Shown: positions 9,307 through 20,947, counted from the first letter of the stretch. The stretch is 64,000 bases of DNA from Nocardiopsis eucommiae (GCA_018388625.1 CP074402.1:5332001-5396000); one strand, 5' to 3'. Made by a program: numbers and translations. The notes: generated by a model from the sequence alone, not told the origin.

Positions 9307-10191
9307 TCAGCGCCGGAGGACGTCCAGCAGTCGGGCGGCGTCCTCGGGCTTGAGCATCCCGGCGTTGATGGCGCGGTCGGCGGTGAGGCGGGCCAGTTCG
9401 ACGTAGCTGGCCACGCTCTCGGGGGCGTGCTCGCGCAGCTGCTCGACGTGTCCGGCCACGGTCCCGGCGTCGCCGCGCAGGACCGGCCCGCTCAGGCCGT
9501 GGATCCCCAGGCGCAGGGCGTTGTCCAGGGCCGCGCTGAGCATGGGGGCGAGCATCCGGGCGGGTTCGGGCACCCCGGCTGCGGAGAGCAGCGAGGCGCT
9601 GTCAGCGACCAGCGTGACCAGGTGGTTCGCCCCGCCCGCGAGGGCCGCGTGGTAGAGGGTGCGCCTGTCCTCCGCGATCCACACCGGTTCGGCGCCCATC
9701 TCGACCACGAGGGCCTCCGCGATGGGCCGGAGCTGTTCCGGCGCGGTCACGCCGAAGGCGCAGTTGGCGAGCCGTTCGACGTCCTCGTCGCGACCGGTGA
9801 AGGTCATGGCCGGGTGCAGGGCGAGCGGGAGGGCGCCGACGACGGTGGCGGGCGCGAGGATCCCGTAGCCGTGGGCGCCGCTCGCGTGGACGAGGATCTT
9901 GCCGCGCAGGTCGGTCCCGGTCGCGGCCAGGCCCTCGACGAGGTCGGGGAGCGCGTCGTCGGGAACGGTGAGCAGGACGAGGTCGCTGGCCTCGGCCACC
10001 CGGGCCGGTTCGAGGACGCGCGCGCCGGGCAGCCGTTCCTCGACGCGGGTCCGTGAGGCGTCGGAGACCGCCGACGCGGCCACGACCCTGTGCCCGGCCC
10101 GGGCCAGGGCGACGCCCAGGACGGAGCCGACCCGGCCCGCCCCGATCACGCCGACGCGCAGGCGGGCGGGGCGCCCCTCGGTCGTCTCCAT
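9307..10191 (-). CDS. Rossmann-fold / DUF2520 protein
   Basis: A 294-residue protein with an NAD(P)-binding Rossmann motif at the N-terminus ([21 protein letters not shown]). A C-terminal helical dimerisation domain of the 6-phosphogluconate dehydrogenase-like type (DUF2520) follows, with [10 protein letters not shown] and [15 protein letters not shown]. In actinobacteria this family is usually found just upstream of panC. A role in pantothenate synthesis, for example ketopantoate reduction, is often suspected but is inference here. The ATG at 10191 has AGGGG upstream and avoids the implausible longer frame. Confidence 0.85.
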   Translation of the reverse strand: METTEGRPARLRVGVIGAGRVGSVLGVALARAGHRVVAASAVSDASRTRVEERLPGARVLEPARVAEASDLVLLTVPDDALPDLVEGLAATGTDLRGKILVHASGAHGYGILAPATVVGALPLALHPAMTFTGRDEDVERLANCAFGVTAPEQLRPIAEALVVEMGAEPVWIAEDRRTLYHAALAGGANHLVTLVADSASLLSAAGVPEPARMLAPMLSAALDNALRLGIHGLSGPVLRGDAGTVAGHVEQLREHAPESVASYVELARLTADRAINAGMLKPEDAARLLDVLRR

Positions 10192-10355
10192 CAATCGTGT
10201 CCCCTCGTGGTCCGGTGCGTCCGCTTCATCCGCACCGTGCTCTGAGCACACGATAGCCCTCCGGGACCGCTGACCAGCCGCCCCGCCCCCGGGGTGGGGA
10301 CGGGGCGGAGGAGCGGCGGGGAGAGGGGGCGGGTGAGGGCACCCGCCCCACGGGA

Positions 10356-10592
10356 TCAGTTCTGGATGATGACTCCGGAGTTGAAGCAGGAGCCCAGGGA
10401 CTGGCCGAGGACGGCGTTGGAGTTGCCGCAGCCCTCGTTCTCGGCCTCCAGGTCCTTGATGTAGGAGATGTTGCCGCTGGCGTTGGAGTGGTGCGGGGTC
10501 CAGGGTCCGTGCGCCGCGGCGGGGGCGGCGGAGAGGAGGACTCCGGCGGAGGCGAGGAGCACGGCACCGGTGGCGAGCGTCTTCTTCAGCAC
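10356..10592 (-). CDS. Divergent chaplin-like secreted protein
   Basis: A 78-residue secreted protein: signal peptide MLKKTLATGAVLLASAGVLLSAAPAAA, then a short His/Asn-rich region. The last 24 residues (CGNSNAVLGQSLGSCFNSGVIIQN) match the end of the neighbouring chaplin with identical spacing: C-G-N, L-G, C, S-G and a terminal N. The upstream half of a chaplin domain (GNxxxxGNQ and PVNV) is absent, replaced by ISYIKDLEAENEG. The GTG start at 10592 follows GAAGGAGA. Likely role: a small surface-active or surface-structural protein of the aerial hyphae. This is inferred from resemblance and location. Confidence 0.6.
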   Translation of the reverse strand: MLKKTLATGAVLLASAGVLLSAAPAAAHGPWTPHHSNASGNISYIKDLEAENEGCGNSNAVLGQSLGSCFNSGVIIQN

Positions 10593-10903
10593 TTCTTGTC
10601 TCCTTCAATGTCCGGACGGGGGCCGTCCGGACTCGCAGTGACCCTTCGGTGGCGCCCGGGGGCGTCGAGAAAGAAGTTATCGACGCACGGCTCTCGTGAA
10701 CATGGCCTGAGCTGCATTGATCACAGGGGATCGGCTGGCGTTGACACTGGGTGACGGGACGTCCCGGCGTCGATCGGGACAAAGGAGGGGACTTCGGCCT
10801 CCACGGCGTGCGCGCAGCGTGACGGGGGTTCGGGGTTGCAGTCAGACACCAACCCCGGTTCCGGGCGCGCACCACGGCCCCGCGCGGACTCCGGGCACAC
10901 GAA

Positions 10904-10935
10904 GGGCGCCACTCCGTCGTCACGGAGTGGCGCCC
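10904..10935 (-). terminator. Terminator of the short chaplin gene
   Basis: A perfect 14-bp stem (GGGCGCCACTCCGT with ACGGAGTGGCGCCC) and a 4-nt loop, about 100 bases past the chaplin stop codon. The 10593-10903 stretch between it and the next gene holds that gene's upstream region and no other recognisable feature. Confidence 0.75.
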
Positions 10936-11034
10936 CTGCGCGGAAAGCTCGCTGGCCCTGGGCCGGGTCGGATCGGTCGGGACGTCGCCGACCGGACACC
11001 CCCGCCCGGACGGGCCGGGAGGTCAGTCCGGCAC

Positions 11035-11274
11035 TTAGTTCTTGACGACCGCGCCGGAGCCGGTGCAGTTGGCACCGGAGACGCCCAGGATGGAGATCGC
11101 GTTGCCGCAAACGTTGATCGGCGCGTCGACATCCGCCACGAGCTGGTTGCCGCTCAGGATGCCGCCGTTGCCGGAGGTGAAGACGTTGCTGTTGGCCATG
11201 GCAGGAGTGCCGGCGAACAGGACGCTGCCAGCGGCAGCGGCGATGGCCGTGGCGGCGAGAGCCTTCTTCAGCAT
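11035..11274 (-). CDS. chp: Short chaplin
   Basis: Short chaplins are secreted, self-assembling amphipathic proteins that coat aerial hyphae and spores. The 79-residue precursor has a signal peptide ending around GTPAMA and one complete chaplin domain: FTSGNGGILSGNQ, then DAPINVCGNAISILG, then CTGSGAVVKN at the C-terminus. Both conserved cysteines are present, as in the disulfide-forming ChpD-H class. The ATG has GGGAGA upstream. A Crp-type site lies about 230 bases upstream. It is transcribed alone. Confidence 0.92.
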   Translation of the reverse strand: MLKKALAATAIAAAAGSVLFAGTPAMANSNVFTSGNGGILSGNQLVADVDAPINVCGNAISILGVSGANCTGSGAVVKN

Positions 11275-11502
11275 GTGTTTTCTCCCGTCAGACCGGCGAG
11301 CGGGGGCGCCAACCGGTCGATAACGTTGACGATGTGTATGACAGTGAACACTCAACGTGTTCACCACTATTTAGCCATACTCCGTCGCGCTCCGTGGCCA
11401 GAACACGAAAGAGTTTTCCGGTCCTGACCTGGAAGTATCACCATGAGTGAGAAGACATGTCGGACATGCAACCCCGAACCACAGCCTCTGCGGCCCCATA
11501 AT

Positions 11503-11516
11503 GTGACACACGTCAC
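11503..11516. promoter_or_regulatory. Crp-like operator upstream of chaplin
   Basis: GTGACACACGTCAC is an exact match to the pattern GTG-N6-GNCAC described for Streptomyces Crp and is near-palindromic (TGTGACACACGTCACT). It lies about 230 bases upstream of the short chaplin start. A second match occurs upstream of topA (42778-42793). Function is inferred. Confidence 0.4.
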
Positions 11517-11557
11517 TCTGGCGCCCCGGGGTGTCACCGCCCGAACCCGCCGATTTC

Positions 11558-13002
11558 TCACCCTCGTCCCCGCTGTTGGTCGAGTCTCCGTGCATGGTCG
11601 CCCGGGTGGCCCACCGTTCCGTTCCCGCCGAGGGCACTCTCGCGCGCCTTCCGTTCTCCACCAGGACGTCCAGGAAGCGGCGCCCCTCCCCGCCTGGCGG
11701 TCGGCGGCCCGCGCCGTGACCGGCCCCGGAGGCGTGTCCACGTCCACGGTGACCCGGCCCCTCAGCTGCGCGACCGGACCGGCCGAGAGCCGCAGCGCCT
11801 GCATCCGCTCCACCGGCACGATCTCGGTCACCCGGCACAGGAGCCCGCGCACACTCACGAACAACCGCTCGTCCACCCCCACCGCCTGCGGCAACAGGAC
11901 ACGGTTGTCCACCAACGGCACCAGCGCCGCCTCGCTCTCCGGGAACACCTCGTTCACCAGAGCGAACGCCCTCCCCGGGGCGCCACCGGAAGCAGTGCCG
12001 TCGAGTCTGCCTGGCGCGCGCCCGCGTAGCCCGCCACCGTCGCCTCGACCCGGGCCACCCCGAGCGCCCGCCACAGCAGCGGCTCCACCACGCGCACGGC
12101 CTGCACCCGGCCGGGCGGGACCGTCTGCATGCGCCGCTGGAACATCCCGTAACGCAGCCTCAGCCCGTCCGAGGACGACGAAGCGTAGAAGTCCGTGTAC
12201 CGCGCCAGCGGGCCCCAGTAGTAGCGCAGCAGCCCGAGGACGAGCGGGACGGCCCCGGCCAGCGCTCCGGGTTCGAGGAAGACCACGAACGCGGTGAGCA
12301 GCAGGAGCAGCAGGACGAACGAGAGCAGCACCGGCACGCGGAACGTCAACGCGCCCAAGAGCAGGAGGAAGGGGAGCCGGTAGAAGGGCCACTCGGGCGC
12401 CTCGGGGGCACGGCCCGAGAGTCCGGCGGCGTGCGCCAGCACCGCCACGCGCATCCGCTCGGCCACCTTCCACCGCAGGCAGCGCAACCGGATGGCGCTC
12501 CCGTCACCGCCGGCCAGCTCGACCCTGAGCTCCGCGAGGCCGAACACCTGCATCAGCAGCGGTCGCACCACGTCCACCGCCTGGAGGCGGCTCAGCGGGA
12601 TCTCCCGCGAGCTGCGCAGGAGCAGCCCGCTGTGTACCACCAGATGGTCCTCCCTCAGTCCGAAGGAGCCGTACCACCACGCGGGCAGCGCGTAGGCGAG
12701 GGAGCCGAACACCACGGCCACGGTCAGCACGAACACCCACGCGAGCCCGAACTGGCTGAGGATCGGGCCGACCAGCGCCACGAAGACCAGGGTGACCCCG
12801 ATGACCTGGAGCGGGATGATCAGCCAGTGTGACCGGAACACCCCCTGGTGACGTCGTCGGCCGGATCACGCCGCCGGGGCGGTGCCGGGGGACCCCAGGC
12901 CGGGCGCGGCGGCAGCACCGCCGGGCCCCAGGAGGGCGGCGGAGGCGGTCCGGGTCGGTGCGGCCCCCGCGACCACGGGCCCGGCTGCGGTCGTCCGTGC
13001 AC
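11558..13002 (-). CDS. PH-domain (bPH2, YdbT-like) membrane protein, frameshifted
   Basis: A membrane protein with tandem bacterial PH-like (bPH2) domains. The order is a proline-rich N-terminus (PPPPPSWGPAVLPP), two hydrophobic segments (WLIIPLQVIGVTLVF and WVFVLTVAVVFGSLAY), a bPH2 domain (YGSFGLREDHLVVHSGLLLR; REIPLSRLQAVDV), two more segments, and further bPH2 units (RYGMFQRRMQTVPPGRVQAV; VDERLFVSVRGLLCR). Its GTG directly abuts the TAA of the preceding PH gene. Frame breaks at about 12838, 11978 and 11690 are each repaired by one G. The C-terminus is unclear: a stop at 11558 needs a further shift, while the unshifted frame runs to 11371. Confidence 0.75.
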
Positions 13003-13542
13003 TTACAACCCCGTGGAGAAGGTCTCGCTGCGCGCCGCGAGGCGGTCGCGCATCTGGACTGCGTCGGCCAGCGGAAGCCCCACCACCCGTGTGTCCGCCG
13101 TGCTCGCGGCGGTGCGCACCCGCACGGTCGCGATCCCCAGCGCCTGTTCGAGCAGGTCCGTCGTGACGTCCACGACCTGCATCCGGCCGTAGGGGACGAC
13201 CACCAGCTGACGGACCAGCACTCCGTAGGTGAGGTACAGCTCGGCGGGCCCCTCGACGTAGCCCCAGGAGCGCTGGAAGCGCCCGGCCAGCAGCCACAGC
13301 ACGACGGCGGCCACCAGGACCAGCGCCGCCCAGACCACGGCCGGCCACGGTCCACGCCACAGGAACAGGAGCAGGGACCCGACCGCGCCGACGGCCAGAC
13401 AGCCCGCGGCCGTCACCAGGCGGCGGTACCAGGCCAGCGCGACCGGAACCCGGGACCAGTCGGTGCCCCCGGGCGCCGCGAAGGCGTCGTCCACGGGGCG
13501 AGGGGCGGTGCGGCCCCTCCGGCGTCGGCGGTGTCGGTTCAC
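13003..13542 (-). CDS. PH-domain (bPH2) membrane protein
   Basis: A 179-residue protein: basic N-terminus, two adjacent membrane segments (about residues 43-62 and 68-86), then one bPH2 domain (ELYLTYGVLVRQLVVVPYGRMQVVDV; LGIATVRVRTAA). It is the first gene of a two-gene PH-domain unit; its stop touches the start of the next. Paired short and long bPH2 proteins are common in Gram-positive bacteria; their biochemical role is not established. Confidence 0.8.
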   Translation of the reverse strand: MNRHRRRRRGRTAPRPVDDAFAAPGGTDWSRVPVALAWYRRLVTAAGCLAVGAVGSLLLFLWRGPWPAVVWAALVLVAAVVLWLLAGRFQRSWGYVEGPAELYLTYGVLVRQLVVVPYGRMQVVDVTTDLLEQALGIATVRVRTAASTADTRVVGLPLADAVQMRDRLAARSETFSTGL

Positions 13543-13605
13543 TGGTGTCCACGGGCTCAGTCAATCATCAGCGGGCCGTGCCCGCCCGAAACGGCTCGGC
13601 CGTAA

Positions 13606-13626
13606 CCCGGAGTCGACCGCGTTCCA
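13606..13626. repeat. Diverged copy of the 42.9-kb repeat motif
   Basis: CCCGGAGTCGACCGCGTTCCA matches 19 of 21 positions of the core of the 36-bp repeats at 42901 and 43051. Like them it is intergenic (between DUF3180 and the PH-domain pair) and close upstream of a gene start. See the finding on this repeat. Confidence 0.4.
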
Positions 13627-13652
13627 CCCCGTTCCGGGCGGGACGGCACGTC

Positions 13653-14144
13653 CTAGGCGAGCCCCGGTGGGTCGTTCCGGTCCTCGTCCTCGTCCTCGGG
13701 CACCCGGCAGGCGTGCTCCAGGTAGAGCGCGGCGGCGAGCAGCAGACCGGCGGCGAACGCCGTGCCCAGGGCGATCAGGAACACCTCGCGGTGGCTGGGC
13801 AGCTCCAGCCGCCCCGTGACGGACAGCGCCGTCCCGGCGAAGTACCCGGCGGCCAGCGAGGCGAACAGCGCGCTGGCCTTGGCCAGCGCCAGCAGACGGG
13901 CCGCGCTCAGCGGCTCCATCGGCTCGGTCCCGGGCGCCCGGCGGACCCGGCGCGCGGTCCGCCCTGCGGTGAACCCCTCCGCGAGGGCGAGCAGCACCAG
14001 GGTCGGGATCGCCGACCACGGCATCAGGGGCAGACCGCTCACCGAGTTGGCGACGAGCAACCCCGCCAGCGCCCCGAGGAGCGCCAGCAGGGTGGGGACG
14101 CGCCACCCGGTCGGGGCGAGCGTGCCCCCGCCCTCACCCGACAC
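13653..14144 (-). CDS. DUF3180 membrane protein
   Basis: A 163-residue protein with four hydrophobic segments (LLALLGALAGLLVAN; AIPTLVLLALAEG; ASALFASLAAGYFAGTAL; VFLIALGTAFAAGLLLAAALY), ending in an acidic tail. DUF3180 proteins are found next to folK in many actinobacteria, and here the start overlaps folK by 11 bases, so translation is coupled. Function is unknown; the association with the folate operon is positional only. Confidence 0.85.
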   Translation of the reverse strand: MSGEGGGTLAPTGWRVPTLLALLGALAGLLVANSVSGLPLMPWSAIPTLVLLALAEGFTAGRTARRVRRAPGTEPMEPLSAARLLALAKASALFASLAAGYFAGTALSVTGRLELPSHREVFLIALGTAFAAGLLLAAALYLEHACRVPEDEDEDRNDPPGLA

Positions 14145-14685
14145 GTCCGGCCTCCCCGGGCAGCCGGAGCCGCAGGTCCTCCCGGACGGTCAGCTCCTGT
14201 TCCCCCTCGGTGTCGGCCTCCTCCACCCCGGCCAGCAGGGTGGCGACCGGGGCCCGGCCGGGCAGGACCGCGCCGGGGTCCGTGTCCAGCCAGGGCCGCA
14301 GCACGAACGCGCGCAGGTGCGCGCGCGGATGCGGGAGGGTCAGCTCCGGGTCGTCGTCGGTCACGTCCCCGAAGGCGATCACGTCCACGTCCAGGGTGCG
14401 CGGCCCCCACCGGACCTCGCGGACCCGCTCGAAGGCGCGCTCGGCGGAACGGGCCAGCTCCAGCAGGTCCTTGGGGCCGACGGTGGCGTCCACGACCAGG
14501 ACCGCGTTGAGGAACGCGCCCTGGTCGGGCCCGCCCACCGGAGCGGTCTCGTAGACCGGGGAGACCGTCACCGGGGTGACGCCCTCCCCCGCCGAGAGCA
14601 GGTCCACCGCGCCCTGGAGGGTGGCCCTGCGGTCCCCGAGGTTGGACCCCAGGGAGAGCACGGCCCGCGTCGCCGGGCTCACCAC
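14134..14685 (-). CDS. folK: HPPK (folK)
   Basis: 2-amino-4-hydroxy-6-hydroxymethyldihydropteridine pyrophosphokinase transfers pyrophosphate from ATP to the pterin alcohol before DHPS. The 183-residue product has LSLGSNLGDR at the N-terminus, VYETAPVGGPDQGAFLNAV, and the signature EVRWGPRTLDVDVIAFGD with catalytic DVD. The C-terminal extension past LRPWLDTDP is longer than in E. coli. The GTG start overlaps the end of folB by 7 bases (GTGGTGA). Confidence 0.93.
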   Translation of the reverse strand: MVSPATRAVLSLGSNLGDRRATLQGAVDLLSAGEGVTPVTVSPVYETAPVGGPDQGAFLNAVLVVDATVGPKDLLELARSAERAFERVREVRWGPRTLDVDVIAFGDVTDDDPELTLPHPRAHLRAFVLRPWLDTDPGAVLPGRAPVATLLAGVEEADTEGEQELTVREDLRLRLPGEAGRVG

Positions 14686-15049
14686 GGGCCCCTCCGCCCC
14701 CGGGTGACGGTGACCGCCACGTCCGCGAACTCGTGCTCGATGGGCGCCGACGGCTTGTGCACCGTCAGTTCCACCCCTCCACCAGGGACTCGGCCAGGCA
14801 CACCCCGGCCAGGCGCTCGGCCAGGGTCTCGATCAGGTTCACCGGCTCGCCGGTGACCACCGCGACCAGCCGGTCGGCCAGCTCGCCGTAGTGCACCGTG
14901 TCGCGGACGTCGTCGCTGGCCGCGGCGGGGGAGGTGTCCAGGTACAGCACGGCGTCCACGACGAAGTCCTGCCCGTCGCGACGCTCGAAGTCGAACACCC
15001 CGTGGTGGCCCCGGGCCCGCAGGCCGCGGAGCTCGACGCGGTCCCGCAT
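14679..15049 (-). CDS. folB: Dihydroneopterin aldolase (one frameshift)
   Basis: Cleaves dihydroneopterin to the pterin alcohol and glycolaldehyde. The N-terminus DRVELRGLRARGHHGVFDFE and then GQDFVVDAVLYLD are classic FolB. VHYGELADRLVAVV and NLIETLAERLA follow. The frame stops early near 14770 in GGGG; one added G gives VEGVELTVHKPSAPIEHEF, the usual FolB C-terminus with the conserved KP. The ATG overlaps the upstream stop (TGATG). Confidence 0.9.
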
Positions 15050-15495
15050 CAGTCCTCGGCCTCCGCCTCGTCGTCGTCCTCCATCAGCACCGGGGAGGCG
15101 TGGTGCGACCACAGCCGCCACCCCTGTTCGGTGTCCACGAACAGGTTGGTGGTGACCACCTGACCGCCCGCGACGAACCCGGGGCTGCCGTCCTCCGCCG
15201 TCAGCACGTTCTCCTCGCACGTCACCATGGCGATGTCCCCGCCCACCCCGATGTGCGTCTCGGTGAGCACGTACTGGATGTAGGTGACGTTGGCCATGAT
15301 CAGTGACCACGCGCGCATGATCTCGGTACGGCCGCGCAGGAGCGGCCACCCGGGGTTGACGCACACCAGGTCGGGGGCCTCGTGCTCCTCCGCCCACACG
15401 GTGCGCATCAGGTCGATGTCGCCGTTCTCGATGGCGCTGTAGAACTGCGCGTTGGCCTCGCCCACGCGCTCCATGACCTCCTGGCGGGACTTCAC
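15049..15495 (-). CDS. SnoaL/NTF2-fold protein in folate operon
   Basis: A 148-residue NTF2-like protein: FYSAIENGDIDLMRTVWA, CVNPGWPLLRGRTEIMRAW, VLTAEDGSPGFVAGGQVVTTNLFV, GWRLWSHHASPV. This family (nuclear transport factor 2 / SnoaL-like) regularly occurs between folP and folB in actinobacteria, but its role is unknown. GTG start overlapping folP (GTGA). The acidic C-terminal tail (DDDEAEAED) is a common feature of such proteins in high-GC genomes. Confidence 0.85.
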   Translation of the reverse strand: MKSRQEVMERVGEANAQFYSAIENGDIDLMRTVWAEEHEAPDLVCVNPGWPLLRGRTEIMRAWSLIMANVTYIQYVLTETHIGVGGDIAMVTCEENVLTAEDGSPGFVAGGQVVTTNLFVDTEQGWRLWSHHASPVLMEDDDEAEAED

Positions 15496-16397
15496 GCGTC
15501 ACCCCGGTCCACGGTCCGGTCCCGGCCCTCGGCGAGGCTGGCCCCGCCGTCGGCCCAGGCCGCCGCCACGCGCACGGCGTCGGCGTTCGGACGGACGTCG
15601 TGCACCCGGACCGCCCAGGCGCCGCGGTCGGCGGACAGGGTGGTCACGGCCGCGGTGGCCGCGTCGCACCCGACGAAGGGGCGGTCCTCGCCCTTGGCGT
15701 CTCCGAGCAGGCGGCTGAGGAAGCGTTTGCGTGAACCCGCCACGAGGACGGGCCGGCCCAGTTCGTGGAACCGGTCGAGGTTCTGGAGCAGCGCCCAGTT
15801 GTGCGCCTGTTCGGGACGCTTGGAGAATCCCAGACCCGGGTCCAGAACGATCTGGCCGGGGTCGACACCTGCACTGATCATGGCCTCCATACGGTCGCGG
15901 AGCTCATCGAGGACCTCCTGGACGACATCCGTGTACACGGCACGGCTCTGCATGTCATGACTATGCCCACGCCAGTGCATCAACACGTAGGCGACACCGG
16001 AAGAAGCGACGAGTCGCGCCATCTCGGGGTCCGCGAGACCGCCGCTGACGTCGTTGACCAGTACCGCACCGGCGTCGACCGCGCTCGCGGCGACCTCGGC
16101 CCGCATCGTGTCCACACTGACCGCGATCCCGCGCGAGGCGAGTTCGCGCACCACCGGTTCCACACGGCGCAGCTCCTCGGGGGCCGAGACCCGTTGGGCT
16201 CCGGGGCGGGTGGACTCACCGCCCACGTCGACGATGTCCGCGCCCTCCTCCACGAGGTGCAGACCGTGTTCGATCGCGCGCTCGGGGTCGAACCAGGACC
16301 CGCCGTCGGAGAAGGAGTCGGGGGTGACGTTCACGACCCCCATGACCAGGCACCGCCCGCGGTCGGGCAGCCCTGGAAGTGTGTGTTTCGGCGCCAT
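15492..16397 (-). CDS. folP: Dihydropteroate synthase
   Basis: Condenses pterin pyrophosphate with p-aminobenzoate; the sulfonamide target. Motifs: MGVVNVTPDSFSDGG, the loop GGESTRPGAQ, NDVSGG, and the pyrophosphate loop DPGLGFSKRPEQ, then VLVAGSRKRFLS. Two ATGs lie six bases apart; the second (16397) is preferred because AGGGTG is properly spaced. The product is then 301 residues. The frame is intact. It overlaps the SnoaL gene by 4 bases. Confidence 0.94.
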   Translation of the reverse strand: MAPKHTLPGLPDRGRCLVMGVVNVTPDSFSDGGSWFDPERAIEHGLHLVEEGADIVDVGGESTRPGAQRVSAPEELRRVEPVVRELASRGIAVSVDTMRAEVAASAVDAGAVLVNDVSGGLADPEMARLVASSGVAYVLMHWRGHSHDMQSRAVYTDVVQEVLDELRDRMEAMISAGVDPGQIVLDPGLGFSKRPEQAHNWALLQNLDRFHELGRPVLVAGSRKRFLSRLLGDAKGEDRPFVGCDAATAAVTTLSADRGAWAVRVHDVRPNADAVRVAAAWADGGASLAEGRDRTVDRGDA

Positions 16398-16499
16398 GCG
16401 CATCACCCTACGCGTACGCCGAGGGGCCGGGGGCACACGGCCCCCGGCCCCTCGGCCGGTGGTGTCGGGGTCCGGACCGGGCGCCGCCCGCGGACGGCG

Positions 16500-17089
16500 T
16501 CAGCGCTGGTCGAGAATGAGGCTCATGACCTCGGAACGGGTGCGGTCGCTGCTGCGGAAGATGCCCCGCACGGCGGAGGTGACCGTCTTCGCGCCGGGCT
16601 TGCGCACCCCGCGCATGGTCATGCACAGGTGTTCGGCCTCGACCACCACTATCACCCCGCGCGGGTCGAGGTGCTCCATGATGGCGTCCGCGACCTGCCC
16701 GGTGAGGCGCTCCTGCACCTGCGGGCGCCGGGCGTAGACGTCCACGAGGCGGGCGAACTTGCTCAGCCCGGTGATCCGGCCGTGCGGGCCCGGGATGTAG
16801 CCCACGTGCGCCACGCCGAAGAACGGCACCAGGTGGTGTTCGCAGGTCGAGTACAGCTCGATGTCCTTGACCAGGACCATTTCCTCGTGGTCGGCCTCGA
16901 AGACCGTGGTGAGGACGTCACCGGGCTTCTGACCCAGACCGGAGAACTGCTCCTCGTAGGCCCGGGCGACCCGCTCGGGGGTCTTGGCGAGGCCGTCGCG
17001 GTCGGGGTCCTCCCCGATGGCGATGAGGATCTCCCGAACCGCGTGCTCGATGCGCTCGCGGTCCACGGGTCTGGCGGGCAGGTCCGAGC

Positions 17090-17093
<4 letters not shown>
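16500..17093 (-). CDS. folE: GTP cyclohydrolase I
   Basis: First enzyme of folate synthesis, GTP to dihydroneopterin triphosphate, a zinc enzyme. The 197-residue product is intact, with zinc ligand motif [10 protein letters not shown], then [35 protein letters not shown], and a later ligand cysteine in [20 protein letters not shown] start with AGAAGGAGACC upstream; it overlaps the ftsH stop (GTGA), so ftsH and folE are translationally coupled. Confidence 0.97.
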
Positions 17094-19088
<1,995 letters not shown>

Positions 19089-19335
19089 GTGAGCGGAACC
19101 CTGTCGGGTCCGTCCCTCCTGACCAGGCCGCCCGCCCCAGAGGAGATTCCGAAGCAGGACCTATCGGACACGTGCTCCCTGCGATGACGCCGGGATATTC
19201 GACGGTACACCTCGCCGTGCGGAGCGGGCACACCGCTCGCGCCGGTGACGGGTCCGTCATGAACGCAACGACGGTGACCCGCTCCGTTGTTCCCGCGACC
19301 GCCGCCGCGCGGAGCCCGCGCGGCGGCGCCGAACG

Positions 19336-19896
19336 CTACTTCTCGTAGACGTGCGGGGCGAGGGTGCCGATGAACGGCAGGTTCCGGTACTTCTCCGCGT
19401 AGTCGAGCCCGTAGCCGATGATGAACTCGTTGGGCAGGTCGAAGCCGATGTACTTGACGTCGAGGTCGACGTCGAAGGCCAGGGGCTTGCGGACCATGGT
19501 GCAGATCTCCACGGACCGGGGGCCGCGCGACTTCAGGTTGCCCACCAGCCAGGAGAGGGTCAGCCCGGAGTCGATGACGTCCTCGACGATCAGGACGTCG
19601 CGGTCCTTGATGTCGGTCTCCAGGTCCTTGAGGATGCGCACGACACCCGAGGAGGTGGTCCCGGCCCCGTAGGAGGACACCGCCATCCAGTCCATGGAGA
19701 CGGGGTTGTGCAGCGCCCGCGCCAGGTCGGCCATGACCATGACGGCGCCCTTGAGCACGCCGACGATCAGCAGGTCCCGGCCCTCGTAGTCGGCGTCGAT
19801 CCGCGCCCCCAGCTCGGCCAGGCGCGCCCTGATCTCTTCCTCGGTGACCAGGACCTTCTCCAGGTCCTCGCCCATGTCCTTAGCGTCCACGCTCAC
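19336..19896 (-). CDS. hpt: Hypoxanthine phosphoribosyltransferase
   Basis: Purine salvage: hypoxanthine or guanine plus PRPP gives IMP or GMP. The 186-residue product carries [21 protein letters not shown], the PRPP-binding loop [14 protein letters not shown], and the C-terminal [20 protein letters not shown]. The GTG at 19896 is chosen because it gives [16 protein letters not shown], the usual actinobacterial N-terminus, with GAGGAC upstream. The in-frame ATG at 19875 is the alternative. The conserved tilS-hpt-ftsH order is preserved. Confidence 0.94.
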   Translation of the reverse strand: MSVDAKDMGEDLEKVLVTEEEIRARLAELGARIDADYEGRDLLIVGVLKGAVMVMADLARALHNPVSMDWMAVSSYGAGTTSSGVVRILKDLETDIKDRDVLIVEDVIDSGLTLSWLVGNLKSRGPRSVEICTMVRKPLAFDVDLDVKYIGFDLPNEFIIGYGLDYAEKYRNLPFIGTLAPHVYEK

Positions 19897-19999
19897 GTCC
19901 TCGCTGCTGGGTTCCCCGTTTGCGGCAACCAGGATAAACGTGCCGAACGAGGTCACGGTGCCCGGAGGGTCGCCCCGGACCCGGGGCACGGTGTCCGGT

Positions 20000-20947
20000 T
20001 CAGCGCCCGAAGACGATCCGACCAGCGCTCCGACGTCCCCGAACCCCGCCGGGGAGGTCGATGTGGGCCTGTCCGCGCCATTCGGTGACGAGGCGATCCA
20101 GCTCACGTACGTGACGTGCGTTCAGTGCGCTGGCCGGGCACCCCGATTCGAGGGCGGCACGACGGAGCACACGGGAGCGCAGCGAGGGTTCGGCCCCCTC
20201 CAGGGGTGCGACGGCCAGTCCCGTGCCCTCCCGGGCGCGCTCGTGCAGGGCGTCCGCGAGCGCGTCCAGGGTGTCGGCGTCCGCGCGCAGCAGGGTGGCG
20301 GTCCTGGCCAGCGCGGCCGCGATCCCTGGCCCCAGGGCCGCCTCCAGTGCGGGCAGGGCCTCGTGGCGCACCCGGGAGCGGGCGAAGCGCGGGTCGTGGT
20401 TGTGCGGGTCCTCCCACGGGCTCAGCCCCGTCAGGGCGCACGCCTCGCGGACGGTGGCGCGGTCCAGGTCCAGCAGGGGACGCAGGTAGGCGCCGGTGCG
20501 CCGGGCCATCCCGGCGAGGGACCGGGCCCCCGACCCCCGGGCCAGCCCGAGCAGGACCGTCTCCGCCTGGTCGTCCAGGGTGTGGCCGAGCAGGACCACG
20601 GCCGGACGGAGTGCGTCGACCACCCCGTCCAGGGCGTCGTAGCGGGCCCGACGAGCCGCCGCCTCGGGTCCCCCCGCCCCGTCGACCCGCACGGTGACCG
20701 CCCGCACCGGGTCCAGCCCGAGCCGGGACATGATCCCGGCCACGGCCCCGGCCCGTTCGTCCGAACCCTCCTGGAGCGCGTGGTCGACGGTGACGCCGCC
20801 CGCGCGCACCCCCATCCGGGGCGCCTCGAAGGCCAGCGCACCGGCCAGGGCGAGGGAGTCGGCGCCGCCGCTGCACGCGACCAGGGCGGTCGTCCCCTCG
20901 GGCAGCTCGGACAGCGCCCGCCGGACCGCCGAGCGGACGGCGGCCAC
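20000..20947 (-). CDS. tilS: tRNA(Ile)-lysidine synthetase
   Basis: Modifies C34 of the CAU-anticodon tRNA-Ile to lysidine, changing both codon and charging specificity. The PP-loop signature is [17 protein letters not shown] at the N-terminus, with [28 protein letters not shown], and the [15 protein letters not shown] and [18 protein letters not shown] segments. The 315-residue, short actinobacterial type lacks the long C-terminal domains of E. coli TilS. The GTG start lies 16 bases after the metalloprotease stop, with a weak Shine-Dalgarno. Confidence 0.94.
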   Translation of the reverse strand: MAAVRSAVRRALSELPEGTTALVACSGGADSLALAGALAFEAPRMGVRAGGVTVDHALQEGSDERAGAVAGIMSRLGLDPVRAVTVRVDGAGGPEAAARRARYDALDGVVDALRPAVVLLGHTLDDQAETVLLGLARGSGARSLAGMARRTGAYLRPLLDLDRATVREACALTGLSPWEDPHNHDPRFARSRVRHEALPALEAALGPGIAAALARTATLLRADADTLDALADALHERAREGTGLAVAPLEGAEPSLRSRVLRRAALESGCPASALNARHVRELDRLVTEWRGQAHIDLPGGVRGRRSAGRIVFGR

